Below are positions 60,301 to 64,000 of a DNA stretch of 64,000 nt, piece after piece. The DNA is taken from positions 777,001 to 841,000 of the forward strand of contig JACEVL010000100.1 of NCBI GenBank assembly GCA_020284085.1, written 5' to 3'. Each line of letters opens with the position of its first letter. Positions within the stretch are counted from its first letter, which is position 1. The notes under the pieces were generated by a model that did not search any database, had not been told where the DNA came from, and worked only from the letters and a program-made list of their open reading frames with translations. This stretch comes from Aporrectodea caliginosa (lineage: Eukaryota > Annelida > Clitellata > Crassiclitellata > Lumbricidae). Position numbers and translations under genes: made by a program.

Positions 60301-60564
60301 TCTCTTTTACAAAGTTGCCTAATATTTACAAATTGCTTACTATTTGTGCCAATAAAAGTCTCGTATATCATGTTTACTGCCGTTTCAAATATGCATGTAT
60401 TTTTAGAGATGTATCTGTGCATATTGAGAAGATACTTCAAGATTACGGTAAGGGCCGTCCATAAATGACATCACGCAATTTTGGCCGATTTTGAACCCCT
60501 CCCCCTCGTCACACTTCGTCACAAAAAGTAACACCCCTTGAAAAATGACGTCACAAAGCATCAC
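57372..60564. other. Downstream of scramblase, no gene recognised
   Basis: Probable 3'UTR followed by intergenic DNA. The 87-residue plus frame at 58953-59216 and others have no recognisable similarity. 60451-60560 (GGGCCGTCCATAAATGACAT then CACGCAATTTTGG) looks like one end of an interspersed DNA element, without its partner. Confidence 0.45.
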
Positions 60565-60960
60565 AGTCGAAGGTTATTATTATTATTATTAAATAAATTT
60601 GTAACGCGCGCAAGCGGTCACACCGAAATGTGAATCTGAGGCGCGAATAGTCAGCCGCCAGGTGTAGATGCACTTAGATTTCTACATCCTTAAAAGCCAA
60701 GGAGAAATAGTGAGTTTTGAGCCGCTTTTTGAAGGAAGGAAGTGAATTTGAGCTACGAAGAGAGAGTGCTAGTCGATTCCATTCCTTTGGAGCAGGTTAG
60801 CATCGCAAATGCACTTGAAGGTTCCCATGTTCTTGGGTCAGTTCTGTAGAGTACCAACCAACGAGAACCTGGCACAAAAGCTGCAGATGAATTCAAAACT
60901 CCGTTCAAAGCTCAAACTCGGACATAAAATGACCAAACATATGTGAGCAATCATGGCAGT
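60565..60960 (-). mobile_element. LINE 3' end, family C
   Basis: Minus strand: SFKKRLKTHYFSLAFKDVEI-like C-terminus, then GGCTGACTATTCGCGCCTCA, GATTCACATTTCGGTGTGAC and an (AAT)n tail, the same 3' end as at 52460. Confidence 0.8.
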
Positions 60961-61104
60961 AGACCAAATTTGTACATGTGTTTTTGGAACAACGAAACAC
61001 AGAAAATAGACTACATATAAATGACCAGATTAATTGTAGTTGGACGTTTGTACAATATCTCTAAGACAATCTTGGCATCACTTCTGTAAACAGTCCATTG
61101 GATG

Positions 61105-62354
61105 CAGGCTTGGACTGGCCCGCCGGGACACCGGGAGATTCCCGGTGGGCCGGAGGGTCGGCGGAAGCAGTACTGTAGATGATATGGAGGTGGGCCGGCG
61201 CCCAGAATAGAAAAAATATTTTAAAATATTACGATATTTTGTTCTATTTTTTAAAATTCTAGTTTAATTATAATGTTCAGTACAGAGCGAAAACTCTCCT
61301 GGATTCTTTGACAAGCTTTGAATTGATTTTGATAGAGCAATTTTTTTGAAATTGATGAACACGTAGGCCCTACACAACTCCGTTATCTCAATAACGTTAT
61401 CTGCCAACAAACGGCATGAACATCATACGAGCCTATAAGATGGTTACCACGTTCTCCTTGCGTTCAATCAGCATAATTATGTTCTGGCTTAGGCCTATTG
61501 AAATTTGTTTTTGGCTTACAAATTCGTGATTATATTATCATCATCACAAGTTAATTGCCTGTTAGTCAGTGGCGTAACGAGGGGGGCAGGTGGGGGGGGG
61601 CGGCCGCCCCCGGACCCAGGACAGGGGGCGCAAAATTAGGCTTTTAAATTTTTAAAAAGAAATCAGGCAAGAATAGCTAAAAAAGACCAAAAAGCAAAAA
61701 TAAAAGGTCATCAGAATTTTTGGCGGAACTAAGAAAACTTTTTTCAGGAAATTCTTGCTCCCGGGCGCACGAACCCCTAGTTACGCCACTGCAGGCTGTT
61801 AGAGGTCGTTTCCGAAATTGAAATATATTTTCAAATTATTATTTTGAACAGATTAAGAAATATGCTAAGTCAGTCAAGTTTTGAGTTTTTCATGCTCGAT
61901 CATTGTTTGTAAAAGGATCTTCTCAGAATTAATAATGATGACATCGTTAACGTTTTGACATCAACTGGTGATACGATGAAAAACTGCTATCGTGCTTGTG
62001 AGCAGTTGTGTCTATTAATTCTTTCGTGATGTGAGTTTCTTAGCCTAATTCAGCAGTTGGATCGAAACATAATTACGAATTTACGACAAATCAAAACTTA
62101 AAACGCATGTGTTTATTTGTTGATCTGTTAATACTCATTTAACAGTATTTATGCCATTTGGCCCATTAATAACTAAAAATGTCCTCATTTTATGCTATTA
62201 AATGTTACAAAAGCATTGGCGGGAGGGGCACCACTCAGACCTCTAATCAGATAACCCTGAAAGGTTTCGCGCCTTCAGCGTTCGATAATGTTGGCCCGCT
62301 TGGCCGCCCATGACCAAATTTCCCGGGCCGCTTTTGCAAGCCAGTCCAACCCTG
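61105..62354. mobile_element. hAT-like element, 1250 bp
   Basis: Ends CAGGCTTGGACTGGCCCGCC and, inverted, CAGGGTTGGACTGGCTTGC. An exact 8-bp target duplication ATTGGATG lies at 61097-61104 and 62355-62362. No intact transposase. Another element is nested at 61566-61794. Confidence 0.93.
61566..61794. mobile_element. Nested hAT-like MITE
   Basis: CAGTGGCGTAACGAGGGGG at the left and, inverted, TGCAGTGGCGTAACTAGGGG at the right. Flanks CCTGTTAG and GCTGTTAG match at 7 of 8. Sits inside the larger hAT element. Confidence 0.82.
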
Positions 62355-62495
62355 ATTGGATGGGTTTAGCTTCTGGCATTCTACAACCAGAGAATGGTAA
62401 GAAAGTTCGCATTGCGCGTTACAAAGCACTCTTGTGGCAAAATTAATCCAATGGCATGCCAACAGCCACGCAGTTACATATGGGCATATGGACTG

Positions 62496-63750
62496 CACCT
62501 CAACACGTCTTTGTAAAGGCAACTGCACTGCCCCTAAGCATGAAGGGCTCAACACATCTTTGTAAAGGCAACTGCACTGCCCCTAAACATGAAGGCTCAA
62601 CACATCTTTGTAAAGGCAACTGCACTGCCCTAAACATGAAGGCTCAACACATCTTTGTAAAGGCAACTGCACTGCCCCTAAACATGAAGGGCTCAACACA
62701 TCTTTGTAAAGGCAACTGCACTGCCCTAAACATGAAGGCTCAACACATCTTTGTAAAGGCAACTGCACTGCCCCTAAACATGAAGGGCTCAACACATCTT
62801 TGTAAAGGCAACTGCACTGCCCTAAACATGAAGGCTCAACACATCTTTGTAAAGGCAACTGCACTGCCCCTAAACATGAAGGCTCAACACATCTTTGTAA
62901 AGGCAACTGCACTGCCCCTAAACATGAAGGCTCAACACATCTTTGTAAAGGCAACTGCACTGCCCCTAAACATGAAGGGCTCAACACATCTTTGTAAAGG
63001 CAACTGCACTGCCCCTAAACATGAAGGGCTCAACACATCTTTGTAAAGGCAACTGCACTGCCCCTAAACATGAAGGGCTCAACACATCTTTGTAAAGGCA
63101 ACTGCACTGCCCCTAAACATGAAGGCTCAACACATCTTTGTAAAGGCAACTGCACTGCCCCTAAACATGAAGGCTCAACACATCTTTGTAAAGGCAACTG
63201 CACTGCCCCTAAACATGAAGGGCTCAACACATCTTTGTAAAGGCAACTGCACTGCCCTAAACATGAAGGCTCAACACATCTTTGTAAAGGCAACTGCACT
63301 GCCCCTAAACATGAAGGGCTCAACACATCTTTGTAAAGGCAACTGCACTGCCCTAAACATGAAGGCTCAACACATCTTTGTAAAGGCAACTGCACTGCCC
63401 CTAAACATGAAGGCTCAACACATCTTTGTAAAGGCAACTGCACTGCCCCTAAACATGAAGGGCTCAACACATCTTTGTAAAGGCAACTGCACTGCCCTAA
63501 ACATGAAGGCTCAACACATCTTTGTAAAGGCAACTGCACTGCCCCTAAACATGAAGGCTCAACACATCTTTGTAAAGGCAACTGCACTGCCCCTAAACAT
63601 GAAGGCTCAACACATCTTTGTAAAGGCAACTGCACTGCCCCTAAACATGAAGGCTCAACACATCTTTGTAAAGGCAACTGCACTGCCCCTAAACAAGAAG
63701 GGCTCAACACATCTTTGTAAAGGCAACTGCACAGTCTGCACTGCCCCATA
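62496..63750. repeat. Minisatellite, 48-bp unit, about 26 copies
   Basis: Unit contains CACATCTTTGTAAAGGCAAC then TGCACTGCCCCTAAACATGA AGG. Units differ almost only by CCC versus CCCC before TAAACATG and GG versus GGG before CTC. The 48-base period keeps frames open on both strands for up to 262 codons, which is a consequence of the repeat and not evidence of a gene. First and last units are the most diverged. Confidence 0.97.
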
Positions 63751-64000
63751 AGAATCATTCTCGAATGGCAGCCTATTTTGCATTCTACCAGTAGGGAGGT
63801 GGCACCTGGCAGATCCAATCAAAGTAAAGAGGAAGTTCATCATAATGGTACCAGAAAGCGAAATAATCAGAATCATATATCGGTGTGACTGTGTGTGCCT
63901 TACAAATTTAATTAATTAATAATAATGATAATAATAACAATGATAATAATAATAATTAATAATAACACTTGGTCCAATAAACCAAGAAGGCCTTGCTTTG
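63751..64000. other. Window end, no gene; (AAT)n run
   Basis: 63911-63965 is an imperfect AAT/ATA microsatellite. Nothing else recognised. Confidence 0.6.

Noticed and set aside
62496..63750. CRISPR-like array
   Set aside because: Units are contiguous with no unique spacers, and the DNA is a eukaryotic nuclear sequence.
62456..63876. Frames up to 262 residues with 16-residue repeats
   Set aside because: Open on both strands as a result of a 48-bp tandem repeat; no start context, splice sites or similarity.

Overview
The window is eukaryotic nuclear DNA from an invertebrate animal. Two multi-exon genes with GT-AG introns sit in a repeat-dense, AT-rich background of fragmented non-LTR retrotransposons, tRNA-derived SINEs, many short hAT-type elements, piggyBac-like elements and long microsatellites. 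I cannot name the species. The protein similarities fit a bilaterian, and nothing looks bacterial, viral or organellar.

Left half (1-27 kb), minus strand: most of a liprin-alpha (PPFIA) gene. It starts at 27049 and runs leftwards through 14 coding exons that join in frame into about 755 residues, from the conserved N-terminus through the long coiled-coil region. The C-terminal SAM domains lie beyond position 1. Introns carry many LINE fragments, every one that I could orient being antisense to the gene. They also hold two piggyBac-like TTAA elements filled with TATG/TATA microsatellite (7854-8895 and 18457-19286), a 1.2-kb terminal-inverted-repeat element with repeated TAGCAAC motifs, and hAT MITEs.

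Middle (27-38.4 kb): the gap between the two head-to-head gene starts. It holds at least five inverted-repeat elements with 8-bp target duplications, SINEs, a small unexplained ORF (33194-33463, minus), a possible plus-strand 5'UTR exon ending at 33586, and CR1-like LINE pieces.

Right half (38.5-57.4 kb), plus strand: a complete phospholipid scramblase (PLSCR family) gene of nine coding exons, about 372 residues. One short exon (46368-46429) appears to use a GC-AG intron, and the last coding exon is only 36 bases. The protein has an acidic/Ser-rich N-terminus in place of the usual Pro-rich one, two possible dynein-light-chain motifs, and a Ca2+-binding-like segment lacking two acidic residues. 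Its introns contain a LINE with its centre deleted, a 1.35-kb hAT element, a SINE whose 3' tail resembles that LINE, and nested elements.

Right end (57.4-64 kb): no gene recognised. It contains LINE pieces, a 1.25-kb hAT-like element with another element nested inside, and a minisatellite of about 26 copies of a 48-bp unit (62496-63750).

The two genes have no obvious functional link beyond adjacency: one is a synaptic/active-zone scaffold, the other a membrane lipid scramblase-like protein.
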